NCBI RefSeq assembly: GCF_001870675.1
Contig: NZ_MEHT01000044.1
Coordinates: forward strand, 186,001 to 250,000
Direction: 5' to 3'
Source of the DNA: Roseinatronobacter thiooxidans
GTDB taxonomy: Bacteria; Pseudomonadota; Alphaproteobacteria; Rhodobacterales; Rhodobacteraceae
Length of the DNA: 64,000 nt
The notes below the pieces were generated by a model. The model ran no database searches, was not told the origin of the DNA, and saw nothing but the letters and a program-made list of their open reading frames with translations. The stretch's first letter is position 1; every line of letters begins with the position of its first letter. Positions 16,299-25,269 of this stretch are shown here, piece after piece. Position numbers and translations under genes: made by a program.

Positions 16299-17704
16299 AA
16301 TCAGGCATCCCATCCCACCCGCCGGTCAAGCTGCTTCTGGTTGAAGATACCCCCTCTTTGCAAATGCTGTATCAAACCGTCCTGAACAAGGCCGGCCACC
16401 CCTCGATCACCGCATCAACCGGGGTCGAGGCCCTTGCAAAGTTTGAAGACCACCGGCCAGGCGTTGTGCTGCTTGACCTTACCTTGCCGGATGCGGATGG
16501 CATGGCGATCATGCGCCAGATGCTGGCAAGACAGCCCACAACCCGCGTTATCGTCATCACCGCGAACGGGTCTGTTGACAAAGCGCTGGATGCAATACGC
16601 AACGGGGCGCATGAATATCTGGTCAAACCGCTGGGCGACCAGCGCCTTGTGGCAGCGGTTGCCACTGCGCTGTCGGATTACCGCACACAGAGCGAGGCGG
16701 CAAAAGCGCTGTCGCATTCGCCATATGATCTGCCCGTCGAAGATTTTATGGGCCAGTCCGAGGTGATGCGGCACCTGAATGTGAAAATCAACGCCGTCGC
16801 GCGGTCAACCGCGCCTGTATTCATTCTTGGGGAACGCGGCACAGGCAAGAAAACCATCGCGCGCATGGTCCACCGCAAAAGCCGCCGCGCCGCAAAGCCG
16901 CTGGTTTGTGTCAACTGCTCTGCCCTTACCCCGGCCGAGCTGGAAGCCACATTATTTGCCCCACCCGCGCCATCGGATACAGGCATATCAGATTGCGCAG
17001 GCGCGTTTTACCACGCCAATGGCGGCACATTAGTGCTGGAAAACCCGCAAGACATTCATCTGGATCTGCAGGCGCGGCTTGTTACGGCCTTGCAAGATGA
17101 AAGCCGGATTGCGGCTGCGGGCGCGTCGCCTGCGCCTGTCGATATACGTCTGATATGCTGCGCACGCGCCCATCCCACCGAAGAAATGCGCGCCGGTCGC
17201 CTGAGCGAGGATCTGTATTACCGCCTTTTTGTCATCCCCCTGACCGCCCCGCCCCTGAGCCAGCGCGGCGATGACATCTTGCGACTGGCACTCAACTTTC
17301 TGCACCGGATTGGCAAGCAGGAAGGCAAGATATTCACCTCGGTGGCAGAGGATGCGGCTGCCATCATGAACGCGCATCGGTGGCACGGGAACATGCGCGA
17401 ATTGATCAATGTGCTGCGCCACGCGGTTGTCTTGCATCAGGGGCCGGAATTGACCCGCGCAATGCTGCCCGAAGACATGACAGGCCACGCCCCAAACCAC
17501 GAGGTTTCGGGCCGGCGCCATGCTGCATCGGGCGGGCTGGAAGCGGCAATGAAAGGGCTGACCATGGCCGAGATCGAGCAACGCGCCGTCATGGCGGCCA
17601 TCGAACGGCATGGCGGGTCTATCCCGCAAGCCGCGCGCGAACTGGACATCGCCCCCTCGACCATCTACCGCAAGCGCGATGTCTGGACAAAACCCAAAGC
17701 CTGA
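16295..17704 (+). CDS. NtrC-like response regulator with degenerate AAA+ domain
   Basis: The 469-residue protein has a receiver domain (about 11-125, phospho-acceptor D61, conserved K111), a central AAA+ domain and a C-terminal Fis-type helix-turn-helix (about 440-465, GSIPQAARELDIAPSTIYRK). The Walker A is intact in outline (GERGTGKK, 179-186). The GAFTGA loop that contacts sigma-54 is absent: only GAFYHANGG remains near 236-244. The Walker B acidic pair is altered to LVLEN (246-250). It is therefore unlikely to open sigma-54 promoters and may act as a repressor or with sigma-70, as known for Rhodobacter NtrC. It is coupled to the upstream Hpt gene. Confidence 0.82.
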   Translation: MKSGIPSHPPVKLLLVEDTPSLQMLYQTVLNKAGHPSITASTGVEALAKFEDHRPGVVLLDLTLPDADGMAIMRQMLARQPTTRVIVITANGSVDKALDAIRNGAHEYLVKPLGDQRLVAAVATALSDYRTQSEAAKALSHSPYDLPVEDFMGQSEVMRHLNVKINAVARSTAPVFILGERGTGKKTIARMVHRKSRRAAKPLVCVNCSALTPAELEATLFAPPAPSDTGISDCAGAFYHANGGTLVLENPQDIHLDLQARLVTALQDESRIAAAGASPAPVDIRLICCARAHPTEEMRAGRLSEDLYYRLFVIPLTAPPLSQRGDDILRLALNFLHRIGKQEGKIFTSVAEDAAAIMNAHRWHGNMRELINVLRHAVVLHQGPELTRAMLPEDMTGHAPNHEVSGRRHAASGGLEAAMKGLTMAEIEQRAVMAAIERHGGSIPQAARELDIAPSTIYRKRDVWTKPKA

Positions 17705-18533
17705 ACCTGCGCGCAGCGTTCTGATCACCGGCTGTTCCTCTGGAATCGGCTATCACGCCGCGCATGCGCTGCATGCCCGCGGCTGGCAAGTCTTTGCAAC
17801 TTGCCGCAAAGAGGAAGACTGCGCGCGGCTGCGCAGCGCGGGGCTGCATAGTTTCCAACTGGATTACACCGATACAGCGTCCATACATGCCGCCGTCCAA
17901 CAGGTGCTGGAAGCGACCGGCGGCAGGCTGGATGCGCTGTTCAACAACGGGGCCTACGCCATTCCCGGCGCGGTGGAAGACCTGCCCACCGACGCCTTGC
18001 GCGCCATATTCGAGACGAACCTGTTTGGCTGGCATGAATTGACACGACAGGTTCTGCCGGTAATGCGCGCCCAAGGGCATGGGCGAATTGTGCAGAACTC
18101 TTCCGTGCTGGGCTTGGCGGCGCTGAAATGGCGGGGGGCCTATGTGGCCACAAAATTCGCGCTGGAAGGGCTGACAGATGTACTGCGGCTGGAACTGGCG
18201 GACACCGCCATCCATATCTGCCTGATAGAGCCGGGACCAATCACCTCGCGCATCCGCGAAAACTCGATCCCGCATTTTGAACACTGGATCGACTGGCACA
18301 CCAGCCCCCGCGCCGACCATTACCGCGAAACCCTGCTGGCGCGCCTCTATGACAAGCGCGCGCCGGATTTCTTTGAACTCCCCCCCGAGGCGGTAACCCG
18401 CCGCCTGATTCACGCGCTTGAAGCCAACCGCCCCAAAGCGCGCTACTATGTCACCACGCCCACGCGCCTGCTGGGCAGTATCCGCAGGGTTCTGCCCACA
18501 CGCGCGCTGGACTGGATATTGGGAAAATTGTGA
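17679..18533 (+). CDS. Short-chain dehydrogenase/reductase
   Basis: This 284-residue classical SDR has the cofactor motif TGCSSGIG (residues 17-24), NNGAYAIPG in place of the usual NNAG, a catalytic serine in QNSSVLG and the Y-x-x-x-K pair in YVATKFALEG. It catalyses NAD(P)-linked oxidation or reduction of an unidentified substrate; similarity is to retinol/17-beta-hydroxysteroid-type SDRs. The ATG lies inside the end of the response-regulator gene, overlapping it by 26 bases in another frame, so the two are probably co-transcribed. Confidence 0.82.
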   Translation: MSGQNPKPEPARSVLITGCSSGIGYHAAHALHARGWQVFATCRKEEDCARLRSAGLHSFQLDYTDTASIHAAVQQVLEATGGRLDALFNNGAYAIPGAVEDLPTDALRAIFETNLFGWHELTRQVLPVMRAQGHGRIVQNSSVLGLAALKWRGAYVATKFALEGLTDVLRLELADTAIHICLIEPGPITSRIRENSIPHFEHWIDWHTSPRADHYRETLLARLYDKRAPDFFELPPEAVTRRLIHALEANRPKARYYVTTPTRLLGSIRRVLPTRALDWILGKL

Positions 18534-18619
18534 CTTGGCCCTTGTTTTGGGGTCGCAATCGGGCACAACCTCGCTAGATTGCAGCAAATCCGCGAATTTA
18601 CGCAGAAAAAGGAAAACCC

Positions 18620-18826
18620 ATGCTGTCAGACCCGCTTTTCTTGCTTGCTGCTGCGGCATCGCTTGTGGTGCTGGTTGTTCTTGCCGTGGGAATTGGCGGC
18701 TTTGCGCGCGGCGGTGAATTCAACCGCAAACATGGAAACCGCATGATGCGCTGGCGCATCTATGCGCAGTTCGGCGCTGTCGTGCTGATCATGATTTTTG
18801 TCTATTTCCGATCTAAAGGAGCCTGA
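18620..18826 (+). CDS. HIG1-domain twin transmembrane protein
   Basis: The 68-residue membrane protein has two hydrophobic helices (about 6-28 and 47-64). They are separated by a short polar loop with the basic FNRKHGNRMMRWRIYAQ-type motif of the HIG1 (hypoxia-induced gene) family. In mitochondria, relatives are respiratory supercomplex factors, so a role near cytochrome oxidase is plausible but unproven in bacteria. AAAGG lies ahead of the ATG. The stop is one base before the ATG of the adenosyltransferase gene, indicating an operon. Confidence 0.72.
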   Translation: MLSDPLFLLAAAASLVVLVVLAVGIGGFARGGEFNRKHGNRMMRWRIYAQFGAVVLIMIFVYFRSKGA

Positions 18827-18827
18827 A

Positions 18828-19400
18828 ATGGTCGTGCTGAACCGAATATATACCCGAACAGGCGATGCGGGCGAAACTGCGCTTGGCAATGGTACGCGCG
18901 TGGCCAAGCATGCGCAGCGCGTCACGGCCTATGGCACTGTTGACGAATTGAACGCCGTCATCGGCGTGGCGCGTCTGCATGCCAGCGGCGACACAGTCGC
19001 GGCCTTCTCGCGCATTCAGAATGACCTGTTCGATCTGGGCGCCGATCTGTGCCGCCCCGATATGGAACGGGATGCCGAGGCAGAATATACCCCCCTGCGC
19101 ATGGTCCCTTCGCAGGTGGACAGGCTGGAAGCCGAGATCGACGCCATGAATGCCCGCCTGCAACCGCTGCGCAGCTTCATCTTGCCCGGCGGGTCTGCGC
19201 TTGCGGCGCATCTGCATGTCTGCCGCACGGTCGCCCGCCGCGCCGAGCGTGAAACGGTCGCCCTGTCTGCCATGGAAGCTGTCAACGAATCAGCCGTCAA
19301 ATATCTGAACCGCCTGTCCGACTGGTTCTTCGTGGCGGGGCGTATTGCCAATAATGACGGGCTTGACGACATTTTGTGGGTTCCCGGCGCGAACCGTTAG
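18828..19400 (+). CDS. Corrinoid (cob(I)alamin) adenosyltransferase, PduO type
   Basis: The 190-residue enzyme transfers the adenosyl group of ATP to reduced corrinoid to make adenosylcobalamin. It shows the N-terminal RIYTRTGDAGETALGNG motif that binds ATP (residues 6-22), the GTVDELNAVIG segment, and the C-terminal RAERE...YLNRLSDWFFV motif. The cofactor serves methylmalonyl-CoA mutase in propionyl-CoA metabolism, consistent with prpE nearby. The start at 18828 has AAAGGAG eight bases upstream. Confidence 0.92.
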   Translation: MVVLNRIYTRTGDAGETALGNGTRVAKHAQRVTAYGTVDELNAVIGVARLHASGDTVAAFSRIQNDLFDLGADLCRPDMERDAEAEYTPLRMVPSQVDRLEAEIDAMNARLQPLRSFILPGGSALAAHLHVCRTVARRAERETVALSAMEAVNESAVKYLNRLSDWFFVAGRIANNDGLDDILWVPGANR

Positions 19401-19518
19401 CGCACACAGGTCTGAAAACGCGGCGTCGATATGAAGCAATGCGTCGATTTTGCACTGTTTTCTGCAAAAGCGCGCCGCTACAAACACAGTATGTAAGGAT
19501 ATAGGGAGATACACGCCG

Positions 19519-20280
19519 ATGAAGGTGCTCGTGCCAGTCAAGCGCGTGATCGACTATAACGTGAAAGTCCGTGTCAAAGCGGATGGCAGCGGGGTCGATC
19601 TGGCGAATGTGAAAATGTCGATGAACCCGTTTGACGAAATCGCGGTGGAAGAGGCCATTCGCCTGAAAGAAGCCGGTGTGGTGTCGGAAATCGTGGCCGT
19701 GTCCATCGGGGTGAAACAGGCGCAGGAAACCTTGCGCACAGCGCTTGCAATGGGCGCGGACCGCGCCATCCTTATCGTGGCTGCCGATGATGTGCATACC
19801 GATATCGAACCGCTGGCCGTGGCCAAGCTGTTGAAAGGCGTGATTGCCGAAGAAGCGCCGGGGCTGGTGCTGTGTGGCAAACAGGCCATCGACAATGATA
19901 TGAACGCCACCGGCCAGATGCTGGCAGCGCTGACAGGCTGGGCACAGGCGACATTCGCCTCTGACATCAAGATTGAAGGCGAACACGCGCTGGTCACCCG
20001 CGAAGTGGATGGCGGCTTGCAGACCATCAAGGTCACGCTGCCCGCCATCATCAGCGTCGATCTGCGCCTGAACGAGCCGCGCTATGCCTCGCTGCCCAAT
20101 ATCATGAAGGCCAAGAAAAAGCCGCTCGATGAAAAGACGCCTGCCGATTACGGTGTCGATATCAGCCCGCGGCTCAGCGTGGTCAAAACATCTGAACCGG
20201 CGGCGCGCGCCGCAGGGGTAAAAGTGGCCTCAGTGGATGAGCTGGTCGCAAAACTCAAAGACGAAGCGGGGGTGATCTGA
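19519..20280 (+). CDS. etfB: Electron transfer flavoprotein beta subunit
   Basis: The 253-residue subunit begins [12 protein letters not shown] and contains the AMP-binding segment and the [17 protein letters not shown] region and [12 protein letters not shown] recognition loop typical of group I EtfB. It partners with EtfA to carry electrons from acyl-CoA dehydrogenases to ETF:quinone oxidoreductase. AGGGAG lies before the ATG. The TGA overlaps the etfA ATG by one base, so the subunits are translationally coupled. Confidence 0.96.
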   Translation: MKVLVPVKRVIDYNVKVRVKADGSGVDLANVKMSMNPFDEIAVEEAIRLKEAGVVSEIVAVSIGVKQAQETLRTALAMGADRAILIVAADDVHTDIEPLAVAKLLKGVIAEEAPGLVLCGKQAIDNDMNATGQMLAALTGWAQATFASDIKIEGEHALVTREVDGGLQTIKVTLPAIISVDLRLNEPRYASLPNIMKAKKKPLDEKTPADYGVDISPRLSVVKTSEPAARAAGVKVASVDELVAKLKDEAGVI

Positions 20281-21206
20281 TGGCGGTTCTTCTTCTGGCA
20301 GAAGTCACCGATGGCGCGCTGAATATCGATGCAACTTCGAAAGCTGTGACAGCCGCGAAAGCCTTGGGCGATGTGACTGTGCTCTGCGCAGGCGCGTCAG
20401 CGTCGGATGCGGCGGCAGATGCCGCCAAGATTGACGGCGTGGCCAAAGTGCTTTGCGCCGAGGATGCCTCGCTTGGGCACAGGCTGGCAGAACCCACGGC
20501 GGCGCTGATCGTGTCGCTTGCGGGGGATTACAGCCATATCGTGGCCCCTGCGACCACGGATGCCAAAAACATCCTGCCGCGCGTGGCGGCCCTTCTGGAT
20601 GTGATGATCCTGTCGGATGTGTCTGGCGTGGTCGATGCGGACACGTTTCAACGCCCGATCTATGCGGGCAATGCCATCCAGACCGTCAAATCAGCGGATG
20701 CGACGAAGGTCATCTCCTTCCGCACCTCCAGCTTTGAGGCAGCGGGACAAGGCGGATCTGCAAGCGTCGAGGCGATCAGCGCGGCCGCCAATCCCGGCCT
20801 GTCCGATTGGATTGAAGACAAAGTAGCCGCCAGCGACCGGCCAGAGCTGACATCGGCCAAGGTCGTTGTCTCGGGCGGGCGCGGTGTCGGCTCGGAAGAT
20901 GATTTCAAAATCATCGAAGGGCTGGCCGACAAGCTGGGCGCCGCCGTGGGCGCGTCGCGCGCAGCGGTCGATTCGGGCTATGCGCCGAATGACTGGCAAG
21001 TGGGCCAGACCGGCAAGGTGGTGGCCCCGGACCTGTATATCGCCGTGGGGATTTCCGGCGCGATCCAGCATCTGGCAGGTATGAAAGACAGCAAGGTGAT
21101 CGTTGCGATCAACAAGGACGAAGAAGCACCCATTTTCCAAGTGGCCGATTACGGCCTTGTGGGTGACTTGTTTACACTGGTGCCGGAACTGACCGAAAAG
21201 CTGTAA
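20280..21206 (+). CDS. etfA: Electron transfer flavoprotein alpha subunit
   Basis: The 308-residue subunit has an N-terminal domain and a C-terminal FAD domain with [57 protein letters not shown] in segments, and the NKDEEAPIF motif, all diagnostic of EtfA. It forms a heterodimer with EtfB and feeds beta-oxidation electrons into the quinone pool. A good intrinsic terminator follows at 21230. Confidence 0.96.
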   Translation: MAVLLLAEVTDGALNIDATSKAVTAAKALGDVTVLCAGASASDAAADAAKIDGVAKVLCAEDASLGHRLAEPTAALIVSLAGDYSHIVAPATTDAKNILPRVAALLDVMILSDVSGVVDADTFQRPIYAGNAIQTVKSADATKVISFRTSSFEAAGQGGSASVEAISAAANPGLSDWIEDKVAASDRPELTSAKVVVSGGRGVGSEDDFKIIEGLADKLGAAVGASRAAVDSGYAPNDWQVGQTGKVVAPDLYIAVGISGAIQHLAGMKDSKVIVAINKDEEAPIFQVADYGLVGDLFTLVPELTEKL

Positions 21207-21229
21207 GCGGACGCGTCAATCACAGTCCC

Positions 21230-21262
21230 AAAGGCAGCCCTGACGGGCTGCCTTTGTCGTTT
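21230..21262 (+). terminator. Terminator downstream of etfBA
   Basis: AAAGGCAGCCC (21230-21240) and GGGCTGCCTTT (21245-21255) make a perfect eleven-pair stem with a TGAC loop, followed by GTCGTTTGTC. It ends the etfBA transcript. Confidence 0.8.
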
Positions 21263-21284
21263 GTCCTGACATGTCGTGCACCAT

Positions 21285-21346
21285 AGTCCCGGGCTTGACC
21301 CGGGACCTCAGGTTTGGCCCAGAGGTCCCGGGTCAAGCCCGGGACT
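21285..21346. repeat. Nested inverted repeat between etfA and the peptidase gene
   Basis: A 24-base arm (21285-21308, containing CCCGGGCTTGACCCGGG) and its exact reverse complement (21323-21346) are separated by 14 bases. Each arm is also a hairpin by itself. It looks like a dispersed intergenic palindrome of the kind common in alphaproteobacterial genomes, and it may stop read-through between convergent genes. Confidence 0.75.
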
Positions 21347-21357
21347 GCGGCGCAGCG

Positions 21358-22341
21358 TCAGGATGCGAAGCGCGCCTGCCAGCTGGGATAGATGTCACCG
21401 GGATACGCTTCGGCCAGATACACCCCCCGCGCAATGGCCCGAGTCAGACAGGTTGCCGCTGCATGCCCGATATCCAGCAGTTCGGACGGACCAGAGACCG
21501 CTTTCACCCCGGTTGAGACAGCAAAGACCAGATCACCATCAAAGGGCGTATGTGAAGGCACTATGGCCCGCGCGATCCCGTCATGAGCGGCAATTGCCAC
21601 GCGGGTCAATTGTGCCTGATCAAGGGCTGCATCTGTCGCCACAATCGCGATGGTCGTCGCCTCTCGGGTGCGTTTCGTCACGGGCACTGCCGCAGCCTTG
21701 CCCATGCCAAGCCCGCCGAATTCCGCGCCCTGCTCGAACGGGGCGGCCCAGAATTCCGGCCCCTGCCCCATTGTCACGCATCCCACAGGGTTCACGGCCA
21801 CCAGCGCGCCCACGCGCACGCCCCCTGCCAGCACCCAAGACGCCGACCCCAGCCCCCCTTTCAGCCGCGCCGTTGTCGCGCCATAGCCCGCCCCCGCGCT
21901 GCCCAAGCCGAAATCAACCATTGCACTGTCAAAAGCCGCCCGACCAAGCGCAGAATAAGGGTTTTGCACCCAATCCTTCGCCCCGCCATTTGCCAGATCG
22001 AACAGGATCGCCGCAGGCACGATGGGCACACGGGTTGCGCCCACAGCAAAGCCCCGCCCTATTGCGCGCAGTCCGTCCATAACCCCTGACGCCGCATCCA
22101 GCCCATAGGCAGACCCGCCCGAGAGCACCAGCGCATCCACCTCTTGCACCAGCCGGTCGGGGGCAAGCAGTTCTGTCTCGCGCGTGCCCGGTGCGCCGCC
22201 CATCACATGCAGCCCTGCGCGCAGGGGCGTATCTGCACACAGCACGCTTACCCCGCTGCGTATCGCGCCATCCTGCGCATTGCCCACCCGCAGCCCTGCG
22301 ACATCTGTGATCAGGTTTCGTGGCCCCGGTGCGCCGTTCAT
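21358..22341 (-). CDS. P1-family (DmpA-like) N-terminal-nucleophile peptidase
   Basis: The 327-residue protein matches the S58/P1 family of self-processing aminopeptidases (L-aminopeptidase/D-esterase). Conserved segments are ITDVAGLRVGNAQD at the N-terminus, VLSGGSAYGLDAASGVM in the middle, PVGCVTMGQGPEFWAAPFEQGAEFGG, and a C-terminal AHDGIARAI-PSHTPFDGD region. These enzymes cleave themselves into two chains, and their physiological peptide or amide substrate is usually unknown. The ATG at 22341 overlaps the upstream small gene by four bases (ATGA). Confidence 0.85.
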   Translation of the reverse strand: MNGAPGPRNLITDVAGLRVGNAQDGAIRSGVSVLCADTPLRAGLHVMGGAPGTRETELLAPDRLVQEVDALVLSGGSAYGLDAASGVMDGLRAIGRGFAVGATRVPIVPAAILFDLANGGAKDWVQNPYSALGRAAFDSAMVDFGLGSAGAGYGATTARLKGGLGSASWVLAGGVRVGALVAVNPVGCVTMGQGPEFWAAPFEQGAEFGGLGMGKAAAVPVTKRTREATTIAIVATDAALDQAQLTRVAIAAHDGIARAIVPSHTPFDGDLVFAVSTGVKAVSGPSELLDIGHAAATCLTRAIARGVYLAEAYPGDIYPSWQARFAS

Positions 22342-22676
22342 GAACTGCCTTCCATGCCGTCCTCGCGGCGCCACAAGGCCAGCAGATCGCCCGCATTTTG
22401 CGCGGCCGCCCCACTAAGGGTCAGGTAATGCACATCCGCCCCAACCATTGCCGCCTGACGCCAGACACGTTGGGCGCGCTGTCCGCTTTCACCCCCCTCG
22501 CCGAACACGGCCTGCACCGCATCCGCCGCCGAGGCCAGCGCCACCGCCAGTTCCAGCGCGGGCGCCTCGGGCCATTGCGCGGCCAGCTGGGCGGGCAGCG
22601 CATCCAGCATCTGCGCCGGATCGCAGATGGACTGCGCCGCACTCTCGATCATCGCATCCAGCCGCGCCACGCTCAT
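22338..22676 (-). CDS. Small conserved-looking protein of unknown function
   Basis: The 112-residue protein (MSVARLDAMIESAAQSICDP at the start) is alpha-helical and acidic, with no membrane segment and no motif I recognise. Its stop overlaps the peptidase start as ATGA, so the two are probably one operon. The ribosome site is poor at 22676; an in-frame ATG at 22745 with a weak AGCGG is an alternative start that would add 23 residues. Confidence 0.6.
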   Translation of the reverse strand: MSVARLDAMIESAAQSICDPAQMLDALPAQLAAQWPEAPALELAVALASAADAVQAVFGEGGESGQRAQRVWRQAAMVGADVHYLTLSGAAAQNAGDLLALWRREDGMEGSS

Positions 22677-22992
22677 CTGGCCGCAGCGCTGCTTTGGACG
22701 CGCACAAGTCGGGCGCGACTGTCCTGGCTGATATGCATATGACAAACCGCTCCAAGCCCGAAAAGACCGATGGCATAGGTAAAACCCCCACAGTCATATA
22801 CAGCACACTTAAGTGGCGCAACTCCCCTTGCGGTGCGCGCCTTTGCCGAAACATCGGCAATTTTCGGAAAATTCCTGACGATTTCAATTGTGAAACTTGT
22901 TCCAAGATGGGAAAAAGCGCCGCGAAGATATAGGTAAAGGGCAGCACCACTGCCGCCCAGGCATGTTCAACCAAAGGAGCCCGACCCCAAAG
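22677..22992. promoter_or_regulatory. 316-base region upstream of the mrp operon with three inverted repeats
   Basis: There is no convincing gene here. Three stacked short dyads lie in an AT-richer patch: TTGCCGA-AACA-TCGGCAA (22843-22860), AATTTTC-G-GAAAATT (22859-22873) and TTTCA-ATTG-TGAAA (22882-22895). They are candidates for regulator sites or promoter structure of the antiporter operon that starts at 22993. AAAGGAG lies thirteen bases before that ATG. Confidence 0.4.
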
Positions 22993-25269
22993 ATGGCGGA
23001 TCATTCGGACCCCAATGCGCCGTGGAAAACTGTTTCCGGTATCGGCACTTCGGCCATAACAGCGCTGCTGTTCGTGTTTTTCCTGCAATACCTGCCCGGG
23101 GTCGCCGCAGGCGACCCGGTGCGCTGGGTGATTCCATGGATACCCAGCCTTGATGTCAATCTGACCTTCTGGATAGACGGCCTTAGCCTGATGTTTGCGC
23201 TGCTGATCACCGGCATTGGCGCGATGGTCATGCTATATGCGGCGAAATATCTGGCAGGCCACCCGCAATATGACCGTTTCGCGCTGTATCTGTTCAGCTT
23301 CATGCTGTCCATGCTGGGGCTGGTGCTGGCGGATAACCTGATCGCGCTGTTCGTGTTCTGGGAACTGACGACCTTCACCTCTTACCTGTTGATCGGGTTT
23401 TCGCATACCGACCCGAAATCGCGGCGCAATGCGCTGCAGGCGCTTTTGCTGACTGCGGCGGGCGGGTTGGCCCTGCTGGCGGGTCTGATCATGCTGGGGA
23501 TCACGCAAGGTACGTTCGAGATGTCGCAGATCAATGCGGCAGGCAGTCTGGAAGGGCAGCGTTTTTATCTGCTGATCCTGATTCTCGTGCTTTGTGGGGC
23601 CTTTACCAAATCGGCGCAGGTGCCGTTCCATTTCTGGTTGCCCAATGCAATGGCTGCCCCCACGCCGGTTTCGGCCTATCTGCACTCGGCCACAATGGTG
23701 AAAGCGGGCGTCTATCTGCTGGCGCGCATGCATCCGTCGCTGTCGGGCAGTGATGTCTGGATCTGGACATTGTCGATTTTTGGCGCGGTCACGGCGGTGT
23801 TTGCCTCTTTCATGGCGCTGCGCCAGACTGACCTGAAACAGACGCTGGCCTATACCACGCTGATGGCGCTTGGCACGCTGGTCATGTTCCTTGCAGGCTC
23901 TACCGGCTACGCGATCACAGCCGCCATGACCTTCTTGCTGGTGCATTCGCTGTATAAAGCGGGCTTGTTCCTGACCATCGGCATTATCGACCACAGCACC
24001 GGCACGCGCGATGCAAACCTGCTGGGCGGTCTGGCCAAGGCCATGCCGATCACGGCTGTCGCTGCGGCGCTGGCGGGGCTGGCCATGGCAGGCATTCCAC
24101 CATTTTTGGGCTTTATCGCCAAGGAAGTTGCCTATGCGGGTGCCTTGGAAGCGCGGCTTCTGGTCTTTGTGGTGCCAATGGCGCTTGTGGCCTTTGCGCT
24201 GATGTTCGCGGTCGCGGGCATTGTCGCCTATAAGCCGTTCTTCGGCCCGCAAGGCAAACTGCCGCATGCCCCGCATGAAGGGCCTTGGCCCATGCTGCTT
24301 GGGCCGGTTGTGCTTGGGGTTCTGGGGCTGGCCTTTGGTCTGCTGCCGGGCTTGAGTGCCTATTACCTGATCGAACCTGCCGTGGCCGCCGTAATGGGTG
24401 CCCCTGACTCTGGCGGGCGGGTCAAGCTGTGGGCCGGGTTCAACATGCCCCTGCTGCTAAGCCTTGTGACCTTTGCTTTGGGCTTTGTGCTGTATCTCAA
24501 GCATCAGTCGCTGCGCGGCCTGCTTGCGCGGATCGAGGCGCGCGGGCCAAATCTGGATGCAGGCTGGGATGTGTTTCTGGACAAGTTCATGGCGCTGGCC
24601 AAAGGGCAGACCAAGCTGATCCAGACAGGGGTTCTGCGCCAGTATATGTTCGCCACCTTTGCTGTCTTTGCCACCACTGTTCTGGTCACGCTGCTGACGC
24701 GCAATGTGGGCGGCATTTCGCTGGGCTTTGCAGGGCTTGGCTTCATGGAATGGGGTGTGGCCGCGCTGATCGTGGCGGGCACTGTGCTGGTCTTGCAGAC
24801 CTCGTCGCGCATTGTGGCACTTGTGGCGCTGGGGGTTGTGGGCATTGGTGTCGCGCTGATCTTCATCATGTATTCCGCACCCGATGTGGCCATAACGCAG
24901 CTGCTGGTGGAATTGCTGGTGGTGGTGTTGCTGGCGCTGGCCTTCCTGAAAATGCCGCATCTGGACCCTAGCGGCACGCAAACCCACAGCTTTGCCAATG
25001 CAGCCCTTGCGGCCACAGTCGGCGTGCTGACCACTATTGTGGTGTTGCTGGTGGTCGATCAACCCTTTGACCGCCGCCTGACCGAGTTCTTCGAGGCCAC
25101 AAGCTGGACCGAAGCCTTCGGGCGCAATATCGTTAACGTTATCCTTGTGGACTTCCGCACGCTGGATACGTTCGGCGAGATTGCAGTGGTTCTGATCGCA
25201 GCACTCGGGGCGTTTGCGCTGCTGAAAGGCGCGACCAAGGCCCGCGCCGCGAAAGGAGATCGGAAATGA
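22993..25269 (+). CDS. mnhA: Mrp Na+/H+ antiporter subunit A
   Basis: The 758-residue membrane protein is homologous to NuoL, with FWELTTFTSYLLIGF (carrying the key glutamate), the FHFWLPNAMAAPTPVSAYLHSATMVKAGVYLLARMHP region in pieces, and LVHSLYKAGLFL. After the NuoL-like core come a DUF4040/MbhD-like domain (IMYSAPDVAITQLLVELLVV) and an MbhE-like tail (about 690-758). This is the standard MrpA architecture. Mrp complexes expel Na+ in exchange for protons and are central to pH and sodium tolerance. Its last bases overlap the next ATG (ATGA). The start was chosen at MADHSDPN; the open frame extends upstream without a better ribosome site. Confidence 0.93.
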   Translation: MADHSDPNAPWKTVSGIGTSAITALLFVFFLQYLPGVAAGDPVRWVIPWIPSLDVNLTFWIDGLSLMFALLITGIGAMVMLYAAKYLAGHPQYDRFALYLFSFMLSMLGLVLADNLIALFVFWELTTFTSYLLIGFSHTDPKSRRNALQALLLTAAGGLALLAGLIMLGITQGTFEMSQINAAGSLEGQRFYLLILILVLCGAFTKSAQVPFHFWLPNAMAAPTPVSAYLHSATMVKAGVYLLARMHPSLSGSDVWIWTLSIFGAVTAVFASFMALRQTDLKQTLAYTTLMALGTLVMFLAGSTGYAITAAMTFLLVHSLYKAGLFLTIGIIDHSTGTRDANLLGGLAKAMPITAVAAALAGLAMAGIPPFLGFIAKEVAYAGALEARLLVFVVPMALVAFALMFAVAGIVAYKPFFGPQGKLPHAPHEGPWPMLLGPVVLGVLGLAFGLLPGLSAYYLIEPAVAAVMGAPDSGGRVKLWAGFNMPLLLSLVTFALGFVLYLKHQSLRGLLARIEARGPNLDAGWDVFLDKFMALAKGQTKLIQTGVLRQYMFATFAVFATTVLVTLLTRNVGGISLGFAGLGFMEWGVAALIVAGTVLVLQTSSRIVALVALGVVGIGVALIFIMYSAPDVAITQLLVELLVVVLLALAFLKMPHLDPSGTQTHSFANAALAATVGVLTTIVVLLVVDQPFDRRLTEFFEATSWTEAFGRNIVNVILVDFRTLDTFGEIAVVLIAALGAFALLKGATKARAAKGDRK

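Noticed and set aside
17619-18659. Open frame of 346 codons on the minus strand opposite the SDR gene
   Set aside because: The SDR on the plus strand has the Rossmann and catalytic motifs; the antisense product has no family features.
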